From positions 1 to 13,228 of the forward strand of contig JBEKVM010000147.1 in NCBI GenBank assembly GCA_049513975.1: a DNA stretch of 13,228 nucleotides. The letters run 5' to 3'. Below, in pieces: positions 7,301-13,190 of this stretch (its first letter is position 1; every line of letters starts with the position of its first letter). The position numbers and the translations under genes were made by a program. Origin of the DNA: JBEKOF01 sp049513975. GTDB taxonomy: Bacteria; Verrucomicrobiota; Verrucomicrobiia; Limisphaerales; Palsa-1400. The notes beneath the pieces were generated by a model that ran no database searches, was not told where the DNA came from, and saw nothing but the letters and a program-made list of their open reading frames with translations.

Positions 7301-10200
7301 AAGACGGCCTCTGGAGTTACGGCATTTCGGGCGACGCGCCGATCATCCTTCTCCGCATCAGCGACACCGAGAAAATCGAGATCGTCCGGCAACTCATCCA
7401 GGCGCACTCTTACTGGCGCATGAAGGGGTTGACGGTGGAGTTGGTCATCTTGAATGAGGACGTTTCGGTTTATCGCCAATCCTTGCAAGATCAGATCACC
7501 AATCTGATTTCCTCCGGGATTGAGGCGCAAATGCTGGACAAGCCGGGCGGCATTTTTGTCCGGCGCCTCGAACAGATTCCCAACGATGACCGTGTGTTGC
7601 TGCAATCCGCCGCGCGAATTGTTCTGGACGATGAAAAGGGAAGCTTGGCGGAACAACTGGAACATCGCCGTGTCTTGGAGCCGCTGATTCCGGCCCTGAT
7701 TCCCACCCGTTCCGGGTCCGCCGACTCTTCCACGGCGCACGCGCAACGCGAGTTGATTTTTCCCAACGGCTTTGGCGGCTTCAGCCCGGATGGCCGCGAA
7801 TATGTCATCACCCTGCAGCCCGGCCTTATGACACCGGCGCCGTGGGTCAATGTCCTGGCCAATCCCTGGTTCGGAACCGTTGTTTCCGAGAGCGGCGCTG
7901 CCTACACCTGGATTGAGAATTCCCATGAATTCCGGCTGACGCCTTGGAGCAACGATCCCGTCCAGGACGCCACGGGCGAGGCCTTCTATATCCGCGATGA
8001 GCAGACCGGCCAATTTTGGTCGCCCACGCCATTGCCCGCGCGAGGCACCACCCCATACGTGATTCGCCACGGCTTTGGCTACACCGTGTTCGAACATACC
8101 GAAAACGGCATCGCCTCCGAGTTGTGGATCTACGTCGCGATGGACGCCCCGGTGAAATTCACGGTGTTGAAATTGCGCAATGTTTCGGGCCGGCCGCGCC
8201 GCCTCTCGGTCACGGGATACTGGGAATGGGTGCTGGGCGACTTGCGCCACAAAAGCCTGCTTCATGTGCAAACCGAGGTGGACCTCAAGACGGGCGCACT
8301 GCTGGCGCGCAATTATTACAACACCGAATTCCCCGATCGCATCGTGTTCCTGGACGTCAACGAGTCCACGCGCACTCTTACCGGAGACCGGAAGGAGTTC
8401 ATTGGCAGAAATGGAAGCCTGGCTGAACCGGCGGCGCTGAAACGTGTCCGTCTATCCGGCAAAGTCGGCGCGGGACTGGATCCCTGCGGCGCGATGCAGG
8501 TCTCCTTCAATTTGCTCGAAGGGCAGGAGCGGGAAACGGGTTTTCGCCTCGGGGTGGGACGCAGCACGGCTGACGTGCAAAATCTCATCCGGCGCTTTCG
8601 CCGGGCCGATGCCAACCGGGTGGCCCTGGAAGGCGTCTGGGATTACTGGAATCGAACCCTTGGCACCGTGACAGTGGACACGCCCGATCCCGCCGTGAAC
8701 GTGATGGCCAACGGCTGGCTGTTATATCAGACCTTGAGCGGCCGGCTTTGGGGCCGCACCGGGTTTTATCAATCCGGTGGCGCCTACGGATTCCGTGACC
8801 AATTGCAGGACGTGATGGCATTGGTGCATGCGGAGCCGGCCCTGACGCGCGAGCATTTACTCCGCGCCGCCGCGCGCCAATTTCGCGAAGGCGATGTGCA
8901 GCATTGGTGGCATCCACCGTCCGGCCGCGGCGTGCGGACGCATTTTTCCGACGACTTTCTATGGCTGCCTTACGCGGTATGCCGCTACGTTTCGTGCCTC
9001 GCGGATACCGGGGTGCTCGACGAAAAAATCCCCTTCCTCGAAGCCCGGCCAGTCAAGCCGGAGGAGGAATCCTACTATGATTTGCCGAATCTCTCGGAAG
9101 AGTCGGCCACGCTTTATCAGCATTGCGTTCGCGCCATCGAGCGTGGACTCAAATTCGGCGAGCACGGCCTGCCCTTGATGGGCTGTGGCGACTGGAATGA
9201 CGGCATGAACCGGGTGGGATGCCAGGGACGCGGTGAAAGTGTCTGGCTGGCATTCTTTCTCTACGACGTGCTCACTCAGTTTGCCCAACTGGCCCGCGCG
9301 CACCGCGATCCGGCCTTTGCCGAACGTTGCCTCTCCCAGGCACGGCAACTGCAACAGAACATTGAACAACACGCCTGGGACGGCCAATGGTATCGCCGCG
9401 CCTACTTCGACAATGGAGATCCGCTCGGCTCCCAGAGCAATCCAGAATGTCAGATTGATTCCCTGCCGCAAAGCTGGTCGGTGATCAGTGGCGCCGGTGA
9501 TCCTGTCCGCTCGAGCAACGCCATGGAGTCGGTGGATCGGCGCCTGGTTCGCCGTGACGCCGGACTGATTCAATTGTTTGATCCGCCGTTCGACAAATCC
9601 CCGCTCAACCCCGGTTACATCAAGGGTTATATCCCTGGAGTTCGTGAAAATGGAGGCCAATACACCCACGGCGCGATTTGGACGGCCATGGCCTTTGCAC
9701 TCCTGGAGGACATCGAACGCGCGTGGGAACTCGTCGCACTGCTCAATCCCGTCCATCACAGCGGGACGCGCGACCAAATCGCCATCTATAAAGTCGAGCC
9801 TTATGTCGTCGCGGCGGACGTGTATGCCGTCGCGCCGCACACAGGTCGCGGAGGCTGGACCTGGTACACGGGATCAGCCGGTTGGATGTATCGGCTGCTC
9901 ATCGAAACGCTGTTGGGCGTAAATCTCGCGGGAGATCAACTGCGCCTGACCCCCCGTCTTCCCAAAAGCTGGGCCACATGTAAAATCCATTACCGCTATC
10001 GCCAAACGGCCTACCACATCACCATCAACCGGTTCGCCGCTGATCCGGACCAAGCGAATCAACTCCTTTTGGATGGAAAAGAACTTGCCACGATCGCCGT
10101 CCCATTGGTGGACGACCGCCGCGATCACTCCGTCGAATTGAGGGTATGGACTCCGGTGAAAGCCCCCGAAAATCGAAGCGTTGAATTGACTGCGGTTTGA
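1387..10200 (+). CDS. cgs: Cyclic beta-1,2-glucan synthase (NdvB/ChvB/Cgs type; GT84 + GH94)
   Basis: This 2937-residue inner-membrane enzyme should build a beta-1,2-glucan chain from UDP-glucose on itself, trim it by phosphorolysis and close it into a ring for the periplasm. Brucella and Agrobacterium homologues are about 2820-2870 residues. Domains, approximate residues: N-terminal region 1-410; membrane segments at 415-434 and 446-474; GT84 glycosyltransferase about 490-800, with DTDTQLPRD at 633-641, SHDLLE at 745-750 and RWIRGDWQ at 781-788; further membrane segments near 824-842, 846-868, 893-912, 947-967 and 974-992; cyclisation domain (glycoamylase-like, which I recall as GH189) about 1010-1590, with MFEYLMP (E1433), WGISESGYN (E1475) and FMAHHQGMSL; first GH94-like beta-sandwich from about 1630; second from about 2120; GH94 catalytic barrel about 2430-2860, with HWWHPPSGRG and GDWNDGMN at 2601-2608 carrying the expected general acid. 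All key motifs are intact. ATG 1387 is the first standard start after an in-frame stop. Confidence 0.96.
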   Translation: MQTLPLRFQNWMAREAVSRPGAGEPPLRAELFGVEQLARHAKALAVSHQIVTRPGTNRLLARLGQNEEVLRDFNRASLAVDPSRRITPAAEWLLDNFYLIEEQIHLARRHLPRGYSRELPRLLNSPSAGLPRVYDIVLELIAHVDAQIDAAPLTAFIAAYQTVVSLKLGELWALPIMLRLGLIENLQRIATRLSGARKDRDLADLWVDRLQEMAEKNPCHLVVVVAGMAKSDLPISSSFVAEFCQRLSRQSPVLHLARTWLEQCLVEQGSSIEQLVHLDSQNQAADQVSVSHSISSLRFLSAMDWKEFVETLSLVEQTLRSDPADVYRGMDFATRDRYRHSVEFLARHSRLSEADIARRAIQLAAESALEKGREDRIAHVGYYLIDKGKSTLGRLVKARWPWRTLVERSIHRFPLTFYAGGIAEITLLATFGFVEQARRVGVSRWELAFFTAVFLLCASQLAVALMNWLCTLLVKPHLLPRLDYSSGIPPECRAMVVVPTMLTSQAGVDSLIETLEIHHLANRDECLHFALLTDFRDASEEVLPGDQALLQRARDGVEMLNQKYPSQNQTLFFLFHRPRRWNAGEGLWMGYERKRGKLMEFNSLLRGGSHDRFSEIVGDTAILAAIKYVITLDTDTQLPRDAARQLVGTMAHPLNRPAFDAVRGIVAEGYSIMQPRVGVSLPSARRSWFVRLFAGDAGIDPYTRQVSDVYQDVFREGSFIGKGIYDVDAFQRAVTGRFPENTVLSHDLLEACHARSALVSDVEFYEEHPSRYNVDIDRRYRWIRGDWQITQWLLPRVPGSDARRIANPLSVLSQWKILDNLRRSLVPVSLVFLLLGNWLLLPELGGLGTLLVVSVIALPGFLAALVNVFRKPGDLPWAMHLRGAAASYGRQLGQIFLTLAFLPYDAYISLDAIGRTLLRQIVTHKRLLEWRTSGDSERTTRANLASFYATMWIAPVAALATGLFLATGRLDQLSLALPILGVWFVAPWIAWRISQPIESPAPDLTAEQLLFLRRAARKTWHFFETFVTAQENWLPPDNFQEVPAPVIASRTSPTNMGLALLANLAARDFGYLSAGGLIRRTQDALTSMQRLERYRGHFYNWYETRAMRPLLPLYVSSVDSGNLVGHLLTLGSGLREVADQKIYEPQIFAGLRDTVGVLRDLARENSALATLEAELENPPAGLRAASALLERATRQAAEIAASLVNEGEQLKRWSQALQENCQDQLADLFFLAPWLALPTPCPSPWSEDGSTPRSLSVKADKNGLSSASATFQQKLTQLDQAPTLREVATFDQSLCLLLEAALQTLPTEPTQSRLEKREQLTELSRCLREASDHARQRLLALANLATQSDEMAAMDFTFMFDPARDLFSTGFNVSERRCDNSFYDLLASEARLCSYVAIALGQVPQKQWFSMGRLLVAARGGPILVSWSGSMFEYLMPLLVMPNYEHTLLDHTCKAAVQQQIEYGKSRGVPWGISESGYNRTDVHLNYQYRAFGVPGLGLKRGLADDLVIAPYATVLALMVAPVEACRNLQRLAADGREGDYGFYEAVDYTVSRLPPDETSASIRSFMAHHQGMSLLSLVNLLREFPMQRRFMACPMLQAAELLLQERVPKAAGSVLSKDLKLEESPTLAGSGEAVMRVFTNPTLPAPEVHLLSNGSYHVVISSAGGGYSRWRDLAVTRWREDSTRDCWGSFVYLRDLATGESWSAAYQPTLCATTGYEAIFTQARAEFRQRHAGLEIHTEISVSPEDDVELRRITITNRSPVTRLIELTSYAEVVLAIPAADAAHPAFSNLFVETEFARNSSAILCTRRARSQEEKPPWLLHLMVGQGGEQGEISCETDRSCFIGRGGTLANPAAMQSISPLSNTVGSVLDPIISLRRTVSLPAHETAVIDLVTGMTETRELALAHMEKYQSSRMADRAFDLAWTHSQVTLHHLNVTEGEAQLYGRLASALIYADPARRASSGVMLNNRRGQDGLWSYGISGDAPIILLRISDTEKIEIVRQLIQAHSYWRMKGLTVELVILNEDVSVYRQSLQDQITNLISSGIEAQMLDKPGGIFVRRLEQIPNDDRVLLQSAARIVLDDEKGSLAEQLEHRRVLEPLIPALIPTRSGSADSSTAHAQRELIFPNGFGGFSPDGREYVITLQPGLMTPAPWVNVLANPWFGTVVSESGAAYTWIENSHEFRLTPWSNDPVQDATGEAFYIRDEQTGQFWSPTPLPARGTTPYVIRHGFGYTVFEHTENGIASELWIYVAMDAPVKFTVLKLRNVSGRPRRLSVTGYWEWVLGDLRHKSLLHVQTEVDLKTGALLARNYYNTEFPDRIVFLDVNESTRTLTGDRKEFIGRNGSLAEPAALKRVRLSGKVGAGLDPCGAMQVSFNLLEGQERETGFRLGVGRSTADVQNLIRRFRRADANRVALEGVWDYWNRTLGTVTVDTPDPAVNVMANGWLLYQTLSGRLWGRTGFYQSGGAYGFRDQLQDVMALVHAEPALTREHLLRAAARQFREGDVQHWWHPPSGRGVRTHFSDDFLWLPYAVCRYVSCLADTGVLDEKIPFLEARPVKPEEESYYDLPNLSEESATLYQHCVRAIERGLKFGEHGLPLMGCGDWNDGMNRVGCQGRGESVWLAFFLYDVLTQFAQLARAHRDPAFAERCLSQARQLQQNIEQHAWDGQWYRRAYFDNGDPLGSQSNPECQIDSLPQSWSVISGAGDPVRSSNAMESVDRRLVRRDAGLIQLFDPPFDKSPLNPGYIKGYIPGVRENGGQYTHGAIWTAMAFALLEDIERAWELVALLNPVHHSGTRDQIAIYKVEPYVVAADVYAVAPHTGRGGWTWYTGSAGWMYRLLIETLLGVNLAGDQLRLTPRLPKSWATCKIHYRYRQTAYHITINRFAADPDQANQLLLDGKELATIAVPLVDDRRDHSVELRVWTPVKAPENRSVELTAV

Positions 10201-10221
10201 CCGTTTCGGTTTGACCGTTTC
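10194..10221 (+). repeat. Perfect 14-bp tandem duplication over the synthase stop codon
   Basis: GGTTTGACCGTTTC occurs twice head-to-tail, at 10194-10207 and 10208-10221. The first copy contains the TGA stop of the glucan synthase (10198-10200). The second copy carries a TGA that is out of frame with the gene. It looks like a recent slippage duplication and does not change the protein. Confidence 0.85.
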
Positions 10222-10255
10222 CACTTGCTTTCTGTATTGCAGCGATGTCCAGGCC

Positions 10256-10582
10256 TTAATGTTCCTGGCTGGGAATCCGCGCTAACCAGGGCGCAAAGTA
10301 TTTGGACAAGATCTCATCGCACTGGCGTGCGAGGAAGAAATCCTTTTCCGTAATGCCTCCTTCTTCACGCGTGGTAAGCGCCAACGTCACCTTGTCAAAA
10401 CTGATATCTATATCCGGATGGTGATTGCATTTTTGAGCTTTCCCGGCGATCCGGTTGACAAAGGTAATGCCTTTGAGGAAGCCCTCAAACTGAAAGGTGC
10501 GAACAATCGTTTGATCGCGCTTCGACCAGTTCGGGACGGTCTTCAAAAGAACGCCGGCTTGTTTGGTGGTTAAGACAGACAT
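10256..10582 (-). CDS. Pterin-4a-carbinolamine dehydratase-like protein (PCD/DCoH family), active site degenerate
   Basis: The product is 108 residues, normal for the family, starting at ATG 10582 (MSVLTTKQ). The frame is open further upstream to a TTG at 10678, but homologues begin close to the chosen start. Recognisable parts are VPNWSK, FEGFLKGITFVNRIA, NHHPDIDISFDKVTLAL and GGITEKDFFLAR. Classical members dehydrate 4a-hydroxytetrahydropterin to recycle the cofactor of aromatic amino acid hydroxylases; bacterial relatives also help molybdopterin enzymes or have unknown roles. The paired histidines (H54, H55) and Pro are present. The acidic residue expected four positions before the first His is Gln (Q50), and the third His, normally in a TTH motif, is Arg (R72). 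Catalytic activity is therefore doubtful. No hydroxylase gene is visible nearby. It lies 19 bases downstream of the 106-residue gene and converges with the glucan synthase. Confidence 0.9.
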   Translation of the reverse strand: MSVLTTKQAGVLLKTVPNWSKRDQTIVRTFQFEGFLKGITFVNRIAGKAQKCNHHPDIDISFDKVTLALTTREEGGITEKDFFLARQCDEILSKYFAPWLARIPSQEH

Positions 10583-10601
10583 AAGTGTAATTGGCTTTTC
10601 T

Positions 10602-10922
10602 TCACGTTGGAACCGGTTTTTTGCCATCGCGGGTGGGTTTTTTGATGATGCCACGAAAATATCGGGCACTTGCCTCAATCACTTCTTTTATGCCACATAG
10701 CGCCGACACTCCGTCGCCATTATATCCGGAGACACTTTCGGCGATTTGTTTGCCGCTCCAATGGTGGGTCAGGAATCGCAGGGAAAGCGCATTCACGTCG
10801 GTCCGGATCCGAGGCCCCGGCCTCGGCTTTAGACGGAATTCTCCATCAAAAATATGCAAATCGCACTGCTCTGAAAGCGGACCTTGCGTTGTCCCTTTCG
10901 CTGTGAACATGGCCTTCATCAT
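10602..10922 (-). CDS. Hypothetical protein, 106 residues
   Basis: I do not recognise this protein. The frame begins with two adjacent ATG codons (10922 and 10919), with a third possible start at M5. It encodes a soluble-looking, mildly basic product with no signal peptide or membrane segment. Notable stretches are LTHHWSGKQIAESVSGYNG in the middle and GIKEVIEASARYFRGIIKKP near the end, which ends in a Lys/Pro-rich tail. The residue composition is balanced and codon use looks like coding sequence. Its same-strand spacing to the dehydratase-like gene (19 bases) suggests a shared transcript. No clear ribosome-binding site precedes it, so it may be a real lineage-specific gene or a chance frame. 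Confidence 0.45.
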   Translation of the reverse strand: MMKAMFTAKGTTQGPLSEQCDLHIFDGEFRLKPRPGPRIRTDVNALSLRFLTHHWSGKQIAESVSGYNGDGVSALCGIKEVIEASARYFRGIIKKPTRDGKKPVPT

Positions 10923-10974
10923 GGCATTGAAGGCTCAGTCTCGCGGTTCCGTTCACGGCATGATCGCACGATTT

Positions 10975-11133
10975 TCAGTTGCGTTTAGTGCGGAATCCGC
11001 CCATGAAATAGATGACAAGGCATATCGCCAAAATTAAACCAATCCCACTGCCGCCGAAAGCCGGTCCTCCCCAGTAAAATCCGCCCCCACCGAACAACAG
11101 AAGAAGAACAAACAGAACAATTATTAGATTCAT
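10975..11133 (-). CDS. Small Gly-rich membrane protein, DUF3309-like, 52 residues
   Basis: This short gene starts at ATG 11133 and stops at TGA 10975-10977. The product begins MNLIIVLFVLLLLFGGGGFY, continues with WGGPAFGGSGIG, then has a second hydrophobic stretch LILAICLVIYFMGGF and ends in a basic tail, RTKRN. Two hydrophobic helices around a Gly/Trp/Pro-rich turn match the layout of the DUF3309 family of tiny membrane proteins, whose role is unknown. The basic C-terminus suggests that end lies in the cytoplasm. It sits 52 bases downstream of kup on the same strand. AGGG lies just before the start at a rather short distance. The regular hydrophobic pattern makes a chance frame unlikely; the family name is from memory. 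Confidence 0.8.
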   Translation of the reverse strand: MNLIIVLFVLLLLFGGGGFYWGGPAFGGSGIGLILAICLVIYFMGGFRTKRN

Positions 11134-11166
11134 GCCCTAAAATAACATACTACTGAGCCGTTCCTA

Positions 11167-11182
11167 TGGGGTCTTCACCCCA
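11167..11182 (-). terminator. Hairpin just after kup, possible terminator
   Basis: TGGGGT and ACCCCA form a perfect 6-bp stem around a 4-base loop, three bases past the kup stop codon. There is no run of U after the stem on the kup strand, so it is not a standard intrinsic terminator. It may instead protect the 3' end or partly stop readthrough into the small membrane protein gene. Confidence 0.45.
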
Positions 11183-11185
11183 CGC

Positions 11186-13066
11186 CTAAATGGAAATCTG
11201 CCGTCCGATCTCGACCACCGCGTCCGAGGGCAACCGGACATATTCACTCACGTGCATGGAATTCCGTTGCATCACTACAAAACACGCCGCCAGCCATTTC
11301 GGCAATCCTTTGCCGTCGTCACGGGAGAGAATCGTCTCGTGACCAACATAATAGGTGATGTCAGACAGATCGATGCCACAGCCAGACGCGTGGGCCTGCC
11401 CGATTAGCGCCGGAATATTAGGCCGCTCCATAAATCCATACCGGGCTGACGCACGCCAAAACTCAGGTGCGACTTCCGTTATTGCAAGGCGCCCGGCATC
11501 GTTGACCCACGGGACAGACTCCGTGTCAACCGTGAGCACGAACAGGCGTTGGTGAAGCGCCCGGCTGTGGTTGAGGTGCCACACCATCAACGGAGGGACG
11601 TCCTCTTTGGTGCGCGTGAGAAAGACCGCCGTCCCCGGCACCCGGGGAATTTGTCTTTGCGCAATATCCGCCATGAACACGCCGATGGGAACGACCGCCT
11701 CCTGAAGCCGGGCGGAAACAGCTTTGGCGCCGCGGTGCCAGATGAGCATGATGCCATAGGCAAATGCCGCCAGGAGGAGAGGCACATATCCGCCCGAGGC
11801 AATCTTCGAAGAATTGGCGGCAAAAAACGTCACATCAACGATAATGAACGCGCCGGCGATTCCGCCGGCCCGGATAACGCCCCATCCCCAGACTTCGCGC
11901 ATGGCGATAAAAAGCAGCGCCGAAGTGGCCAGCATGGTCGCGGAAACGGCGATGCCGTATGCTGCCGCGAGATTGTCCGACTTGCCAAACGCCAGCGCGA
12001 GGCCGCAGGTGACAACCATGAGGGTCCAATTGACGGCTCCCACATAAATTTGCCCGTAGCCCTCAGCCGAGGTCTGGGTGATTTTCAGTCGCGGCAGCCA
12101 GCCAAGCTGAATGGCCTGGCGCGTCATCGAAAACGCGCCCGTGATGATCGACTGGCTGGCGATGATCGTGGCGATGGTCGCGAGCACAACGAGCGGGATG
12201 AGCAAAGCCGACGGGCAGAGCCGGTAGAAAATATTGTCGGACGTTGGCGCGCCCTCCAGGACCAGGGCGGCCTGGCCCGCGTAGTTTAGGACGAGACTCG
12301 GAAAGACCAGTGCCGACCAGGCAAGGCGGATGGGCCGGGCGCCGAAATGTCCCATGTCCGCATAAAGCGCTTCCGCGCCTGTCACGCACAAGAAAACCCC
12401 TCCGAGCACCAGAAATCCCGTCACCCCGCCCGAGTGCAGATAGGAGATTCCATATATCGGGTTGATCGCAAGCAGCACCGAGGGATGCCTTGCAATTCCC
12501 CAAATGCCCAAGAGGGCAATCGTCACGAACCAAGTCAGCATGATCGGCCCGAACGCCCGGCCGATCCGCGCGGTGCCCTGGGACTGAATGAAAAACAGGG
12601 CGACCAGAATCACGACCGCGGAGGCAAGAACATAGGGCGAGAACAAAGGCGCGACGATATTCAACCCTTCCACCGCCGACAGCACGGAAATCGCGGGGGT
12701 GACGGCCCCATCGCCGTAAATCAGCGCGGCGCCCAGAAGGCCGAGTGCGACGATGACGGGGCGGGGCTTGAGTTTGACCCCAAGCAGCGACATGAGGGCG
12801 AGAATTCCTCCCTCGCCATCGTTGTCGATGCGCATGGCAAACGAAACATATTTGATCGTGGTCACGATGATCAAGGTCCAGATGACCAGCGATAGAGTTC
12901 CGAGGATCACGGCTCGATCAGGCTTCCCGCCGCTGAGGGCCAGCACTGTCTTCAAGGTGTAGAGCGGACTGGTTCCTATATCGCCGAAAACCACGCCCAA
13001 TGCGGACAGGCTCAGAGCTTGGAGGCTAGAGTTCAATTCAGGCCGGTTACCAGTTTTGGGAATCAT
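11186..13066 (-). CDS. kup: Potassium uptake protein Kup (K+:H+ symporter, HAK/KUP/KT family)
   Basis: Starting at ATG 13066 the product is 626 residues, the usual size (E. coli Kup is 622). It imports potassium with protons across the inner membrane. The signature GVVFGDIGTSPLY is at residues 24-36 and includes the Asp of the family's coupling site. It is followed by RIDNDGEGGILALMSLL, YGDGAVTPAISVLSAVEGL, GAEALYADMGHFG, NYAGQAAL, ASQSIITGAFSMTRQAIQLG and AYGIAVSATM. About twelve hydrophobic segments run to about residue 460, then a soluble tail with RVPGTAVFLTRT. The frame stays open to ATG 13204, which would add a 46-residue hydrophilic extension not typical of the family and would overlap the divergent gene start at 13191. 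I therefore prefer 13066, although it has no clear ribosome-binding site. A strong GGAGG (13148-13144) lies upstream with no usable start after it. Confidence 0.95.
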   Translation of the reverse strand: MIPKTGNRPELNSSLQALSLSALGVVFGDIGTSPLYTLKTVLALSGGKPDRAVILGTLSLVIWTLIIVTTIKYVSFAMRIDNDGEGGILALMSLLGVKLKPRPVIVALGLLGAALIYGDGAVTPAISVLSAVEGLNIVAPLFSPYVLASAVVILVALFFIQSQGTARIGRAFGPIMLTWFVTIALLGIWGIARHPSVLLAINPIYGISYLHSGGVTGFLVLGGVFLCVTGAEALYADMGHFGARPIRLAWSALVFPSLVLNYAGQAALVLEGAPTSDNIFYRLCPSALLIPLVVLATIATIIASQSIITGAFSMTRQAIQLGWLPRLKITQTSAEGYGQIYVGAVNWTLMVVTCGLALAFGKSDNLAAAYGIAVSATMLATSALLFIAMREVWGWGVIRAGGIAGAFIIVDVTFFAANSSKIASGGYVPLLLAAFAYGIMLIWHRGAKAVSARLQEAVVPIGVFMADIAQRQIPRVPGTAVFLTRTKEDVPPLMVWHLNHSRALHQRLFVLTVDTESVPWVNDAGRLAITEVAPEFWRASARYGFMERPNIPALIGQAHASGCGIDLSDITYYVGHETILSRDDGKGLPKWLAACFVVMQRNSMHVSEYVRLPSDAVVEIGRQISI

Positions 13067-13156
13067 GTCAGACAGAGACTGGCTGGCACATCCCTGGACA
13101 ATCCCGCCGGGCGCATGACAAAAATCTTCGAGTGCTTGATTTTCCTCCTTTTTTTC

Positions 13157-13184
13157 TTGCCAGTTATAGATGTACATATATACT
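13157..13184 (+). promoter_or_regulatory. Sigma70-like promoter for the divergent right-edge gene
   Basis: TTGCCA (13157-13162) and TATACT (13179-13184) are separated by 16 bases. Each is close to consensus. Transcription would begin about seven bases after the -10 box, at or very near ATG 13191, which implies a leaderless message. The AT-rich patch TGTACATATATAC stands out from its GC-rich surroundings. Confidence 0.5.
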
Positions 13185-13190
13185 TCTGCC

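Noticed and set aside
1195..9840. Several long minus-strand open frames (293-411 residues) opposite the glucan synthase
   Set aside because: They are antisense shadows of a strongly coding GC-rich gene; their products show no family features and are rich in Arg, Gly and Gln.
10245..10270. CCAGG/CCTGG hairpin between the convergent synthase and dehydratase-like genes
   Set aside because: The stem is only five base pairs with a long loop and no T-run, and it overlaps the end of the coding sequence; too weak to call a terminator.
11549..12289. A 246-residue plus-strand open frame opposite kup
   Set aside because: It is antisense to a clear Kup sequence, is very charged and has no recognisable domain.
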